Counted from the first letter of the stretch, positions 33,542 through 44,193 are shown. The stretch: 64,000 bases of DNA from Phaeobacter bryozoorum (GCF_041893525.1 NZ_CP169068.1), one strand, 5' to 3'. Translations and numbers: made by a program. The notes: generated by a model from the letters alone, not told the origin.

Positions 33542-36500
33542 CTATTCCGCCGGAACGGCTGCTGCCTCGATCGCCAAAGGCTGGGGCAGTTTGTTCAGCA
33601 TTTCCTTCGGGCAGATTTGCAGGAAATTGCCCTTCTCATTTTCCCAATGCTGCAGGATCTCAGCGGCCTTGCGGCTGCCGGTTTCCTCCAGATGGCGCTC
33701 GATCAGACCTTTCAGCTGATCTTCCCAATGCGCCACGGTCACCGGACAGGTCACCAGTGACTCTATGTTCATCAGGGTTTCTGCCTTGCCTTCGGGATCG
33801 TAGATGTAGGCCATACCACCGGTCATACCCGCGCCGAAGTTGGCGCCGATCTTGCCCAGGATCACCGCGATCCCGCCGGTCATGTATTCACAGCCACAGG
33901 CACCGCAGCCCTCGACAACCACGCTCGCCCCTGAGTTACGAACCGCGAACCGCTCGCCGGCACGCCCGGCTGCGAAGAGATAGCCAGCCGTCGCACCATA
34001 GAGAACGGTATTGCCGACGATGGTGTTTTCGCTGGCGTTCAGCGGCGATGCCATCGGCGGGCGCACCACGATGGTTCCACCGGAGAGACCCTTGCCCACA
34101 TAGTCATTGGCATCCCCGGAGACCTCAAGCTTCAGACCGGGGGCCGCAAAGGCACCGAGCGACTGCCCGGCGGAGCCTTGCAGCTTCACCGTCAGGTGGT
34201 CTGACTGCAGCGTGTTGCGCATACCGAAGTTGCGGACGATATGGCTGGAGGTGCGGGTGCCCACGGTCCGGTGGGTGTTCTGCACCGCATAGGACAGCTG
34301 CATCTTCTCACCGTCCTGCAGGAAGCGGGCGGCATCGCGTACGATCTCCGCATCCAGCGTATCCGGCACCGGGTTGCGCTCCTTATCGCGGTTGTAGACG
34401 ATATTGGCAGAGCCATCGACCGTGATCAGAAGCGGGTTCAGGTCGAGGTCGTCCAGATGGGCAGAGCCACGCGACACCTGCGCTAGAAGATCGGCCCGGC
34501 CAATGACATCCTCCAGCGACCGCGCGCCAATGGAAGCCAGAATTTCCCGTACTTCCTGCGCATAGAAGGTGATGAGGTTTACCACCTTGTCGGCATTGCC
34601 GGTGAACTTGCCGCGCAGGGCCTCATCCTGAGTACACACGCCCACCGGGCAGGTGTTGGACTGGCACTGGCGCACCATGATGCAGCCCATGGCGATCAGC
34701 GCAGCGGTGCCGATACCATATTCCTCGGCGCCCAGCATGGCCGCCATGACGATGTCGCGGCCGGTGCGCAGACCGCCATCGGTGCGCAGCGTCACCCGGT
34801 CACGCAGGTTGTTCATGCTCAGCACCTGATGCGCCTCGGTCAGGCCCATCTCCCACGGGAGGCCAGCATATTTGATCGAGGTCGCAGGCGAGGCCCCGGT
34901 GCCACCGTTATGGCCGGAGATCAGGATGATGTCTGCCTTTGCCTTGGCCACGCCGGCCGCGATGGTGCCAACGCCCGAGGACGCGACCAGTTTCACCGTC
35001 ACCTTGCAGCGCGGGTTGATCTGCTTCAGGTCGTAGATCAGCTGCGCCAGATCCTCGATCGAGTAGATATCGTGGTGCGGCGGCGGCGAAATCAGGGTCA
35101 CACCTTTGGTCGAGTGACGCAGGCGGGCAATCAGGTCGGTGACCTTCATCCCCGGCAGCTGACCGCCCTCGCCGGGCTTGGCGCCCTGGGCCACCTTGAT
35201 TTCCAGCTCTTCGCACTGGTTCAGATATTCAGCGGTCACACCAAAGCGGCCCGACGCCACCTGCTTGATCTTTGCCGACGGGTTGTCGCCGTTCGGCTCC
35301 GGCACGAAATGTGCGGGATCTTCGCCGCCCTCGCCGGAGTCGGACTTGGCACCGATGCGGTTCATTGCGACGTTCAAAGTCTTATGCGCCTCAGGCGACA
35401 GCGCGCCCAAGCTCATCCCCGGCGTGACAAAGCGCTTGCGGATCGAGGTGATGCTCTCGACCTCTTCAATCGGCACCGGCTTGCCCAGAGGCTTGATGTC
35501 CAGCAGATCGCGCAGGTAAATCGGCGGGTTCGACTGCATCTTTGCCGAATATTGCTTCCACAGCTCAAACGAGGCCCGGTTGCAGGCCATCTGCATCATA
35601 TGCATCGAGGTCGCTTCCCAGGCGTGGGTTTCGCCGGATTTGCGCGCCTTGTAGAAGCCACCGATGGGCAGGACATCCTGACCGCCCGACCATGCCTTGG
35701 CGTGGATTTCTTCCAGTTTGGTCTGAATGCCGGTGACACCGATGCCAGAAATCCGGGAAACCATGCCGGGGAAATATTCCGCACACATCGCACGGCTGAG
35801 GCCCACCGCCTCGAAGTTGAGACCACCACGATAGGAGGAGATCACCGAGATGCCCATTTTCGCCATGATCTTCAAAAGACCCTGGTCGATGGCTTCACGG
35901 TAACGGGCGACATTCTCGGTCAGACTGCCATCCAGCAGGCCACGCTCAATACGGTCAGCCAGCAAATCCTCGGCCAGATAGGCGTTTACAACGGTGGCAC
36001 CACAGCCGATCAGCACCGCAAAGTAATGCGGGTCGATACATTCGGCAGAGCGCACATTCAGCGAACAGAAGGTCCGCAGGCCCTTGCGGGTCAGATGCGA
36101 ATGCACGGCGGAGGTCGCCAGGATCATCGGCATCGCCACGCGGCCCTCGCCCGAATGCTGATCGGTCAGGACAATGTGACCGGCTCCGGAGCTGACAGCC
36201 TCCTCCGCTTCGGCGCGGACACGGGCCAGCGCCGCATTGAGAGACCCCTGGCCGGGGGCAAAGCTACAGTCGATTTCAGCCAGCGGCGCGTTCAGGTTCT
36301 TGACCAGCTCATCCCATTGGGAATTGCCGATAAAGGGGCTTTCCAGCACGATGATCTCGGTCTGGGAGCTGTCTTCATCAAGCACGTTCTTGAGGTTACC
36401 AAACCGGGTCTTCAACGACATCACACGATATTCGCGCAGGCTGTCGATCGGCGGGTTGGTCACCTGAGAGAAGTTCTGGCGGAAGAAATGGCTCAGCGGG

Positions 36501-38073
36501 CGGTACATTTTAGACAGCACTGCCGACGGCGTATCATCCCCCATTGAGGCCAGAGTTTCCTTGCCGTCCTCGGCCATCGGCGCAAGAATCTGTTCCAGTT
36601 CCTCGATGGTATAGCCAGCGGCAATCTGGCGGCGGCGCAGTGCGTCCCCGCTGAACAACGGCTTTTCGGTAACGGTGGCCAGGGTGCTGTCCAGATCGTT
36701 GATCTTCTTCACCCAATCGCCAAACGGCAGCGCGGAGGCCAGTTTGTTCTTGATCGCGGTGTCGTGGAACAGCTTGCCCTTCTTCATATCGACAGCCAGC
36801 ATCTGACCCGGACCAAGCGCACCCTTTTCAACCACGGTGGCCTCGTCAATCGGAACCATGCCCGCCTCGGAGCCTGCGATCACCAGACCATCGCCGGTGA
36901 CCACGTAGCGCATCGGGCGCAGGCCGTTGCGGTCCAGACCGGCGCAAACCCAGCGGCCATCGGTCATCGCCAGCGCGGCCGGGCCATCCCAAGGCTCCAT
37001 CACGGAGTTGCAATAGGAATACATATCGCGCCAGGCCTGCGGCAGTTCCACCGCCTGCTTGGACCAGCTTTCGGGAACCAGCATGGTCTTTGCCATCGGC
37101 GCCGAGCGACCGGCGCGGACCAGAACTTCAAACACCGAGTCCAGTGCCGCGGAGTGGAGGACCCGCTGGCGACGATGGGTTTGATATCCTCGGCATAGTC
37201 ACCAAAGGTCGAAGAGGCCATACGGATCTCGTGGCTCTTCATCCAGTTCATGTTGCCTTTCAGCGTGTTGATCTCGCCGTTATGGGCGAGCATGCGGAAG
37301 GGCTGGGCCAGCCACCACTGCGGGAACGTGTTGGTGGAATAGCGCTGATGATAGATTGCAAAGGCGCTTTCAAACCGTTCGTCCATCAGGTCGGGGTAGA
37401 ACACGGCAACCTGCTCGGCCAGCATCATGCCCTTGTAGATGATCGAGCGGCAGGACAGCGACGCGATATAGAGCTGGCCGACCTGCGCGGCGGCAGCGGC
37501 TTTTTCGATGCGGCGGCGAATAACATAGAGCTCGCGCTCGAATGTTTCCTCGTCCACACCCTTTGAGTTGGAGATCAGGATCTGCTCAATCTCAGGGCGG
37601 GTGGCGTTGGCCTTCTCGCCGAGGCAGGTGACATCCACCGGCACATGGCGCCAGCCGTAGATGTAGTAGCCCATCCGCAGAACTTCGCTTTCCACGATGG
37701 TCCGGCAGCGTTCCTGAGCGCCAAAGTCCGTGCGTGGCAGGAAGACCTGGCCTACCGCCATCAGTTGATCTTCGCGCGGCTCGTGGCCGGTGCGGCGCAC
37801 CTGATCATAGAAGAACGGTGCCGGGATCTGAACGTGGATACCGGCGCCATCGCCGGTCATGCCGTCCGCATCAACTGCACCTCGGTGCCAGATCGCTTTC
37901 AGCGCGTTGATGCCGGCCTCAACCACCTTGCGGCTGCGCTTGCCGTTGACCGAGACAACAAGGCCAACACCGCAGGAGGAATGCTCTTCCTCCTCGGCAT
38001 AAAGACCGTTCTCGGCCATCCATTGACGCTTTGCCTCTTCGGCGCGAACCCATTCTGCATCATATTTTGTCAT
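33542..38073 (-). pseudogene. gltB: Glutamate synthase large subunit, with one-base frameshift
   Basis: NADPH-GOGAT alpha chain, about 1510 residues when joined. The N-terminal part (from ATG 38073) exposes the catalytic Cys34 in EEEEHSSCGVGLVVSV after propeptide removal and has the glutaminase blocks NTLKGNMNWMKSHE. The C-terminal part has the FMN/3Fe-4S synthase domain (QCQSNTCPVGVCTQDEALRG) and the final GXGXG domain. The frame breaks near 37155-37156: inserting one C in GGAGT-GGAGG (plus strand) restores GSSDSAALDSVFEVL. Both parts are otherwise intact and the enzyme is central to ammonia assimilation, so a sequence error is likely. A terminator follows. Confidence 0.9.
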
Positions 38074-38134
38074 GTCATGCTCCCATTCCGGTGGGCGGCC
38101 CCCTAAGGGCGGCACCTGCCCGGTAGAAATCTGT

Positions 38135-39580
38135 TTACTCGGCGGCCAGGCTGCTGGCGGCGGTGTTGAAACGGTCGAGGATCGCCTCAGCGCAATCGCG
38201 CCCGTCCTTGATGGCCCAGACCACCAGCGACGCGCCGCGCACGATGTCACCAACGGCATAGACGCCATCGAGATCGGTCGCGCCGGTCTGGAATGCAGCC
38301 TTTACGGTGCCCCAGCGGGTGACCGGCAGTTCCGGCTGATCCCAGAGCGTCGGCAGATCTTCCGGCTCAAAGCCAAGCGCCTTGATCACCAGCTCGGCAG
38401 GCTCGATGTAATCGGCGCCCTCGATGACCTCGGGAGCCTGGCGGCCCGAGGCGTCAGGCTGACCGAGACGCATCTTCTGTACCATCACGCCAGCAACCTT
38501 GCCGCCCTCATCGGTGAAACCCTTGGGCGCGGACAGCCATTCAAAGACCACGCCTTCTTCCTCGGCGTTCTGGGTTTCGCGCTGCGAACCGGGCATATTG
38601 GCACGGTCACGGCGATAGAGACATTTGACCGACGTCGCACCCTGACGGATCGAGGTCCGCACGCAGTCCATAGCCGTATCGCCCCCGCCGATGACAACGA
38701 CACGCTTGCCTTTGGCGTTCAGGGTGCCGTTGTCGAATTCCTCGATGCTGTCGCCGAAATTCGACGCTTTGTTGGACACGGTCAGGAAGTCGATCGCCTT
38801 TACGATGCCACCAGAACCTGACCCCGGCATTTCCAGATCACGGGATTTGTAAACGCCGGTGGCGATAATCACCGCATCATGTTTGGCGCGGATATCGTCA
38901 AAGGAGATGTCCTGACCCACGTTGCAATTCATCACGAATTCAACACCGCCATCCGCAAGCAGTTGGTTGCGGCGCATCACGACGTCCTTTTCCAGCTTGA
39001 AACCCGGAATACCATAGGTCAGCAGGCCACCGGCACGATCATAGCGGTCGTAGATGGTGACCTTCACGCCTGCGCGACGCAGCATGTCTGCTGCGGCCAG
39101 GCCGCCCGGACCCGCCCCGATGATCCCCACGGATTCGCCACGTTCCTGCGCCGGGGCGATGGGCTGCACCCAACCTTTGTCCCAGGCGGTATCGGTAATG
39201 TATTTCTCGACGGCACCGATGGTGACAGTACCGTGGCCGGACTGCTCAATGACGCAATTGCCTTCGCAGAGGCGATCCTGCGGACAGATACGACCACAGA
39301 TTTCGGGGAAGGTATTGGTCGCCTGGCTGATCTCATAGGCCTCGTGCAAGCGGCCCGTGGCAGTCAGGCGGAGCCAATCGGGAATGTTATTGTGCAGGGG
39401 GCAATGCGACTGGCAATAAGGTACACCGCATTGACTGCAACGGCTGGCCTGTTCCTCGGCCTTGGCGGCCGCGAATTCTGCGTAGATTTCGTCGAAATCT
39501 TCCCGGCGATCTTCTGCGGCCCGTTTGCTGGGCATGTCGCGGTCGATCTGCACGAATTTGAGCATCGGTTGCTTGGCCAC
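38135..39580 (-). CDS. gltD: Glutamate synthase small subunit
   Basis: NADPH-oxidising beta chain of GOGAT, 481 residues. It shows the iron-sulfur cysteine motifs CSQCGVPYCQSHCPLHNN and CGRICPQDRLCEGNC, the FAD-binding loop GIIGAGPGGLAAADML, the NADPH loop VVVIGGGDTAMDCVR and the C-terminal FAD end YAVGDIVRGASLVVWAI. The GTG at 39580 (AKQPMLKFVQIDRD) is preferred over an ATG at 39622, because a GGAG lies about 9 bases before it. It is upstream of gltB in the same operon. An inverted repeat lies upstream. Confidence 0.93.
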   Translation of the reverse strand: MAKQPMLKFVQIDRDMPSKRAAEDRREDFDEIYAEFAAAKAEEQASRCSQCGVPYCQSHCPLHNNIPDWLRLTATGRLHEAYEISQATNTFPEICGRICPQDRLCEGNCVIEQSGHGTVTIGAVEKYITDTAWDKGWVQPIAPAQERGESVGIIGAGPGGLAAADMLRRAGVKVTIYDRYDRAGGLLTYGIPGFKLEKDVVMRRNQLLADGGVEFVMNCNVGQDISFDDIRAKHDAVIIATGVYKSRDLEMPGSGSGGIVKAIDFLTVSNKASNFGDSIEEFDNGTLNAKGKRVVVIGGGDTAMDCVRTSIRQGATSVKCLYRRDRANMPGSQRETQNAEEEGVVFEWLSAPKGFTDEGGKVAGVMVQKMRLGQPDASGRQAPEVIEGADYIEPAELVIKALGFEPEDLPTLWDQPELPVTRWGTVKAAFQTGATDLDGVYAVGDIVRGASLVVWAIKDGRDCAEAILDRFNTAASSLAAE

Positions 39581-39650
39581 GGGGCGGACTCCATGTTGGG
39601 CTGGCTGCGATAAATGATCCATCGGAGCGGAGCGAATTAAAAGTCAACTT

Positions 39651-39671
39651 TGCTGACCTAATATGTCAGCA
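39651..39671. promoter_or_regulatory. Inverted repeat upstream of gltD and uppP
   Basis: TGCTGAC-CTAATAT-GTCAGCA is a perfect 7-bp inverted repeat with a 7-base centre, 70 bases upstream of the gltD start and 150 bases upstream of uppP. It looks like a dimeric repressor or activator site; the binding protein is unknown. Confidence 0.4.
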
Positions 39672-39818
39672 GTTATGTCCTGATACCTTCTCCAGCAGAA
39701 ATGTACAGACATTTTAGGTCCGATACGGACCATTAACGCAATCCCGCCAATGAAATCAACGGATTTACACCCAGACCGTTCTTTGCCATCCCTGCGGAAC
39801 CCCAATCGGACCTATATC

Positions 39819-40625
39819 ATGCCGCTTTTTCAGCTGATCCTTATCGCCCTGATTCAGGGCATCACGGAATTCCTGCCCGTCTCTTCATCCGGGCACCTGA
39901 TCCTTTTGCCGGGACTGACCGGGCTCGACGATCAGGGGCAGGTTATCGACGTCGCCGTTCACGTCGGAACACTGGTCGCCGTGGTCCTGTTCTTCTGGAA
40001 AGAGGTGCGGGTGGGGCTGATCGGTCTGCCGCGCGCCCTCATAGGACGCCTCGATACACCCGGGGCACGGCTGGCGATGGGGCTGATCATCGCGACCATC
40101 CCTACAATCCTGTTTGGCGCCTTTCTGCATTTCAGCGGATGGAGTGACGCACTCAGGTCGATGAAAGTCATCGGCTGGACGATGCTTGGTTTTGGCTTGG
40201 TACTCTATGTGGCAGATCGGTTTGGCCCAACCGACAAGGAAAGCGCGGACTGGGGGCCACGAGATGCGCTGATCATGGGGCTGTGGCAAATGCTGGCGCT
40301 AATCCCCGGCACTTCCCGTTCGGGCATCACTATTACGGGCGCCCGCCAGCTGGGCTACGCCCGGATCGATGCAGCACGACTGTCAATGCTAATGTCGATC
40401 CCAACAATCGTGGCCTCTGGTGTTTTGCTGGGTGCCGAAGTCGCCGTCGAGGCAAATCCGGCACTCATTCGCGATGCAGCTATCGCTGCGGCGCTCTCAA
40501 TGCTGGCCGCCCTTGCTGCCCTGTCGCTGATGATGCGCCTGCTGCGCTCGGTCAGCTTCACACCCTATGTGATCTATCGCGTCGTTCTGGGCGCGATTCT
40601 CCTGATGATCGCCTATCAGGCCTGA
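39819..40625 (+). CDS. uppP: Undecaprenyl-diphosphate phosphatase UppP
   Basis: Membrane phosphatase that recycles the carrier lipid for cell wall synthesis. From the ATG at 39819 the 268-residue protein has about eight helices, with the two conserved active-site regions IQGITEFLPVSSSGHLIL (about residues 9-26) and LIPGTSRSGITITGARQLG in the second half. The longer frame adds 23 polar residues. It is divergent from gltD and shares the stretch with the inverted repeat. Convergent with the next gene over a terminator. Confidence 0.95.
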   Translation: MPLFQLILIALIQGITEFLPVSSSGHLILLPGLTGLDDQGQVIDVAVHVGTLVAVVLFFWKEVRVGLIGLPRALIGRLDTPGARLAMGLIIATIPTILFGAFLHFSGWSDALRSMKVIGWTMLGFGLVLYVADRFGPTDKESADWGPRDALIMGLWQMLALIPGTSRSGITITGARQLGYARIDAARLSMLMSIPTIVASGVLLGAEVAVEANPALIRDAAIAAALSMLAALAALSLMMRLLRSVSFTPYVIYRVVLGAILLMIAYQA

Positions 40626-40650
40626 TCGACCGGATCCGGCCATCAGAACC

Positions 40651-40675
40651 AAAAAAGCGCGGGTCAAACCCGCGC
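40651..40675 (-). terminator. Rho-independent terminator between uppP and the NDUFA9-like gene
   Basis: GCGCGGG-TCAAA-CCCGCGC with six A on the left, which read as a T tract for the minus-strand gene. Both convergent genes may use it. Confidence 0.8.
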
Positions 40676-40712
40676 CTTTCAAATCTTAGCCGACCTTGAC
40701 CTCTAAGCGAAT

Positions 40713-41702
40713 TCAGAGGTCGTTGCGCAGGTTGCGGGCTAAATCCATCAACTCACTGTACTGACCAGCCGGGCGGAACTTCCACAGGTAGTCCGGCAGC
40801 ACAGACGCCAATGAAACCGGGTGGATGCCCAGCGCCTCGAACCCGTTTGCACCCTCGGCAACCACATTGTCGTTCTCGAGGTTCTTCAGCTGGTCACGGG
40901 TCAGCATCTTGTTCTCGAACAGCTGAAAGCTGACGAACTGCAGAATATCAAAGCCAAGCGCGACCAGCTTCGCAATCGGACCCGGCAGCGACAGCACAAG
41001 GCGCCGACGGTCAATCACATCGAGCATCTGCTGCATCAGTGCGCCGAAGCTCTTCACCTCGGGGCCGCCAAGCTCATACACGCCAGGCTTTGCCTTCCCG
41101 ACAACCGCGGCTACGGCAGCCTTGGCAACATCGTCGACGTACACCGGCTGGAATTCTGTGTCGGCATGGGCAATCGGCAGCACCGGCGACAGGCGTGCCA
41201 TCGCGGCAAAACGGTTGAAGAACTGATCCTCAGCCCCGAAGATGATCGACGGCCGCAAAATCACGGCCTCAGGCATATGCTCCAGAACAGCCCGCTCCCC
41301 GGCCGCTTTGGACTGGGCATAATCGCTGTCGCTGTCTTCATCGGCACCGATGGCCGAGACATGCACCATAGCTCCGACGCCCTGTGCAGCAGCGATCCGC
41401 GCAATTCGACCAGCGCCATCGGCCTGAACCGCATCAAAGGTGTTCTTGCCCAGTTCGTTCAGGATGCCAACGCAGTTCACCACTGCATCTGCCCCCTGCA
41501 TCACCGCCGCAACAGACGCATCGTCGCGAATATTGCACAACACAGGCTCAACCTGCCCCGGGACACCGTAGGGTTTGACATACATGGCTTCGTTCGGCCG
41601 ACGCACGGCCACCCGCACACGCCAACCTTCCTTGGCCATGCGGCGCGCAATGTAACGGCCGACAAAACCGGACCCGCCATAGATCGTGACCAGTTTGGAC
41701 AT
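40713..41702 (-). CDS. NDUFA9-type NAD(P)H-binding protein
   Basis: A 329-residue atypical SDR with the Rossmann start VTIYGGSGFVGRYIARRMAKEGWRVRVAVRRP, ADAVVNCVGIL and a YAQSKAAGERAVLEHMP region with Tyr and Lys. Proteins of this kind in alphaproteobacteria resemble the mitochondrial complex I accessory subunit NDUFA9. They are often annotated as complex I NDUFA9 family. Function in complex I of bacteria is inferred. It converges with uppP. Confidence 0.85.
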   Translation of the reverse strand: MSKLVTIYGGSGFVGRYIARRMAKEGWRVRVAVRRPNEAMYVKPYGVPGQVEPVLCNIRDDASVAAVMQGADAVVNCVGILNELGKNTFDAVQADGAGRIARIAAAQGVGAMVHVSAIGADEDSDSDYAQSKAAGERAVLEHMPEAVILRPSIIFGAEDQFFNRFAAMARLSPVLPIAHADTEFQPVYVDDVAKAAVAAVVGKAKPGVYELGGPEVKSFGALMQQMLDVIDRRRLVLSLPGPIAKLVALGFDILQFVSFQLFENKMLTRDQLKNLENDNVVAEGANGFEALGIHPVSLASVLPDYLWKFRPAGQYSELMDLARNLRNDL

Positions 41703-42038
41703 CTTTTGGCTCCTACCTTAGCTGCTGCTTCGATTTACCGCCCCGCGCCCTTTGGAACAAGGCGCAAATCGACCAAAGTCGAGGCAATAGGTGCAACGCT
41801 GCAAGATATGGCTGCTTAACGCCCGATTTGATCTCCCTTGCTATGATGCTTTGGCGACGCCAGCGGATCGTATTGGTGATTTCAAATCAGATCGGAGAGC
41901 GCAGATCATGACAACTCAGCAGCTCTGCACAGGTAGCTGTATTCTGTGAATACCATCGTCAGAACAGAACATATCGCAGCGGTGAATTTTCCGTTTGACG
42001 GCCCCGCCGCTTCTGCTTATACGCCCCTCACGACACCT
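41703..42038. other. Intergenic region upstream of the first tRNA-Leu gene
   Basis: It contains the tRNA promoter and the start of the duplicated segment. A 13-residue open frame, MTTQQLCTGSCIL, with GGAGAG upstream lies at 41908-41949, but there is no further evidence that it is translated. No other feature was seen. Confidence 0.5.
41995..42022 (+). promoter_or_regulatory. Promoter of the first tRNA-Leu gene
   Basis: TTGACG (41995-42000), 16-base spacer, TTATAC (42017-42022), 17 bases before the mature tRNA. The same elements precede the second copy (42268-42295). Confidence 0.65.
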
Positions 42039-42125
42039 GCCCAGGTGGCGGAATTGGTAGACGCGCTAGCTTCAGGTGCTAGTGTCCGTATGGACGTGGA
42101 GGTTCGAGTCCTCTCCTGGGCACCA
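42039..42125 (+). tRNA. tRNA-Leu(CAG), copy 1
   Basis: 87 bases including encoded CCA. The acceptor arms GCCCAGG and CCTGGGC pair, the anticodon stem CTAGC/GCTAG surrounds loop TTCAGGT with anticodon CAG (reads CUG), a long variable arm GTGTCC..GGACG marks a class II tRNA, and the T arm reads GGAGG-TTCGAGT-CCTCT. Confidence 0.97.
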
Positions 42126-42253
42126 TATCCCCGACAGTGAATAAAACAAGGCCCCCATAGGGAGCCACACTCCAGGCGCGATATGTCGATTGTCGGCTGC
42201 CGACCGGTTTCATACACCACGCGCCAGACCCGAAAAACCGCCAGCCGTAAGCA

Positions 42254-42405
42254 GGTGAATTTTCCGTTTGACGACCCCGCCGCTTCTGCTTATACGCCCC
42301 TCACGACACCTGCCCAGGTGGCGGAATTGGTAGACGCGCTAGCTTCAGGTGCTAGTGTCCGTATGGACGTGGAGGTTCGAGTCCTCTCCTGGGCACCATA
42401 TCCCC
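42254..42405 (+). repeat. Tandem duplication unit 2 (tRNA-Leu plus promoter)
   Basis: Second copy of the 152-base segment, with 121 bases of unrelated sequence between the units. Confidence 0.9.
42312..42398 (+). tRNA. tRNA-Leu(CAG), copy 2
   Basis: Identical to copy 1 across all 87 bases, with the same promoter 17 bases upstream and CCA encoded. Confidence 0.97.
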
Positions 42406-42552
42406 TATTTTTCTCGATGCTTGATCACGCCTTTGGCGTGTTATTGCGCCTGCGCGATGACGTACCGTCAGAGTAGACAGCCCCCGTAAAAACAGCGCTC
42501 ATCCTCTGGCAGCTGGGGAGAGCTGTTCGTGCTGGACATGGGGGAGAGCGTG

Positions 42553-44169
42553 ATGGAGGCGGATTATGTGATCGTCGGCGGAGGCTCTGCGGGATCGACG
42601 CTGGCTGCCCGACTAAGCGAAGATCCAACCGTCACGGTCTGCCTGCTGGAAGCCGGCGGGCGCGGTGACGGGCTTCTGGTTCGCGCTCCTGCCGCTGTGG
42701 TCGCGATGCTACCGGGACGCCCCAAAATCAACAATTGGGCCTATGAAACCGTGCCGCAACCGGGGTTGAACGGGCGACGCGGATATCAGCCGCGCGGTAA
42801 AGGCCTGGGCGGCTCCAGTGCGATCAATGCTATGCTTTATATTCGCGGCCACTCCAGCGATTACGATGAGTGGGCCGCATTGGGATGTCCCGGTTGGGAT
42901 TGGAACTCGGTGCTGCCCTATTTCCGAAAAGCCGAAAACAACGAACGCGGCGGCGATGATCTGCATGGTGCAGCCGGCCCCTTGCAGGTCAGCAACCAGA
43001 AATCTCCCCGCCCGATCACCGATGCCTTTATCAAGGCCGGCCAATCCCTGCAGATCCGACACTGCGAGGATTTCAACACAGGCGACAACGAGGGCATCGG
43101 CCTTTATCAGGTGACGCAATTCCACAGAGCTGACCGCAACGGGGAGCGCTGCTCGGCGGCGGCGGCCTATCTACACCCGGTGATGGACCGCGCGAATCTG
43201 AAGGTGATCACGCGGGCGCAGGCATCCCGGATCATATTCGACGGCAAACGTGCGGTCGGCGTCAGCTACCGGCTGCGCGGCACTGAGCATAGTGTCCGCG
43301 CCCGCCGCGAGGTGATTCTCTGCGGTGGAGCGTTCAACTCGCCGCAGCTGCTGCAACTCTCCGGCGTTGGTCGACCCGAGGATATCCGCCCGCACGGGAT
43401 CGACTTGGTCCATGAACTGCCCGGGGTGGGGCAGAATTTGCAGGATCATCTGGACTTTACACTGGCTTATAAATCCAAGGATCGCGACAATTTCGGCATT
43501 TCCCTGCCCGGCAGTATCTCACTGTTGCGCCACATATGGAACTGGCGGAAAACCGGGCGTGGTATGATTGCGACTCCCTTTGCGGAAGGGGCCGCGTTCC
43601 TGAAAACGGACCCATCCGAAGAGCGTGCCGATGTGCAGCTGCATTTTGTGATTTCCATCGTGGATGATCACGCCCGGAAGCTGCACATGGGGCATGGGTT
43701 CAGCTGCCATATCTGCGTGCTGAGGCCAAAATCGCGCGGCACGGTCGGCCTGACCAGTGCCGACCCCACATCACCGCCGCGGATTGATCCGCAGTTTCTC
43801 GCTGATCCCGATGATCTGGCCGTGCTTATCAGGGGGGTGCGCAAAACCCGGCAAATCATGGCGGCAGAACCGCTGGCGGGCTATATTCACAAGGAGCTGT
43901 TTATCGACGGCGAAGTCGATGACCCCGCATTGGAACAGCACATACGCGCGCGGGCAGATACGATTTATCATCCGGTTGGCACCTGCAAAATGGGAACCGA
44001 CCCGCTTGCGGTGGTGGATCCCGCGCTCCGGGTCCAAGGTTTGGACGGGCTGCGGGTGGTTGATGCGTCGATCATGCCGCGCCTGATTGGCGGCAACACC
44101 AATGCGCCAACCATCATGATCGCGGAGAAAGCGGCAGATATTATACGCGGTGCCCTGGCCCGCGCCTGA
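42553..44169 (+). CDS. GMC-family FAD-dependent oxidoreductase (alcohol/choline dehydrogenase type)
   Basis: A 538-residue flavoprotein. It opens with the FAD-binding YVIVGGGSAGSTLAARLSED, contains GKGLGGSSAINAMLYIRGH and the GMC signature GAFNSPQLLQLSGVG, and ends with the active-site HPVGTCKMG (His) and the GGNTNAPTIMIAEKAADII end. The ATG at 42553 follows GGGGAGAG at short spacing; GTG at 42550 and upstream ATGs are possible. Substrate is a primary alcohol or choline-like compound. The following acyl-CoA ligase suggests oxidation of an alcohol to an acid that is then activated. Confidence 0.9.
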   Translation: MEADYVIVGGGSAGSTLAARLSEDPTVTVCLLEAGGRGDGLLVRAPAAVVAMLPGRPKINNWAYETVPQPGLNGRRGYQPRGKGLGGSSAINAMLYIRGHSSDYDEWAALGCPGWDWNSVLPYFRKAENNERGGDDLHGAAGPLQVSNQKSPRPITDAFIKAGQSLQIRHCEDFNTGDNEGIGLYQVTQFHRADRNGERCSAAAAYLHPVMDRANLKVITRAQASRIIFDGKRAVGVSYRLRGTEHSVRARREVILCGGAFNSPQLLQLSGVGRPEDIRPHGIDLVHELPGVGQNLQDHLDFTLAYKSKDRDNFGISLPGSISLLRHIWNWRKTGRGMIATPFAEGAAFLKTDPSEERADVQLHFVISIVDDHARKLHMGHGFSCHICVLRPKSRGTVGLTSADPTSPPRIDPQFLADPDDLAVLIRGVRKTRQIMAAEPLAGYIHKELFIDGEVDDPALEQHIRARADTIYHPVGTCKMGTDPLAVVDPALRVQGLDGLRVVDASIMPRLIGGNTNAPTIMIAEKAADIIRGALARA

Positions 44170-44193
44170 CATTTCAATTCGGAGAAGACGAAG

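Larger units (their letters stand above)
41981..42132 (+). repeat. Tandem duplication unit 1 (tRNA-Leu plus promoter)
   Basis: A 152-base segment repeated at 42254-42405, offset 273 bases, with a single difference (G versus A just after TTGACG). The unit runs from before the promoter to seven bases past the CCA. Confidence 0.9.

Noticed and set aside
34829..36547. A 572-codon open frame on the plus strand opposite gltB
   Set aside because: It is an antisense frame of the kind common in G+C-rich genes, Arg/His/Gly rich, with no recognisable family, fully inside gltB.
41981..42405. tRNA-flanked genomic island or integrase attachment sites
   Set aside because: The two tRNA copies are complete and only 121 bases of unique DNA separate them; there is no integrase or mobile gene nearby.
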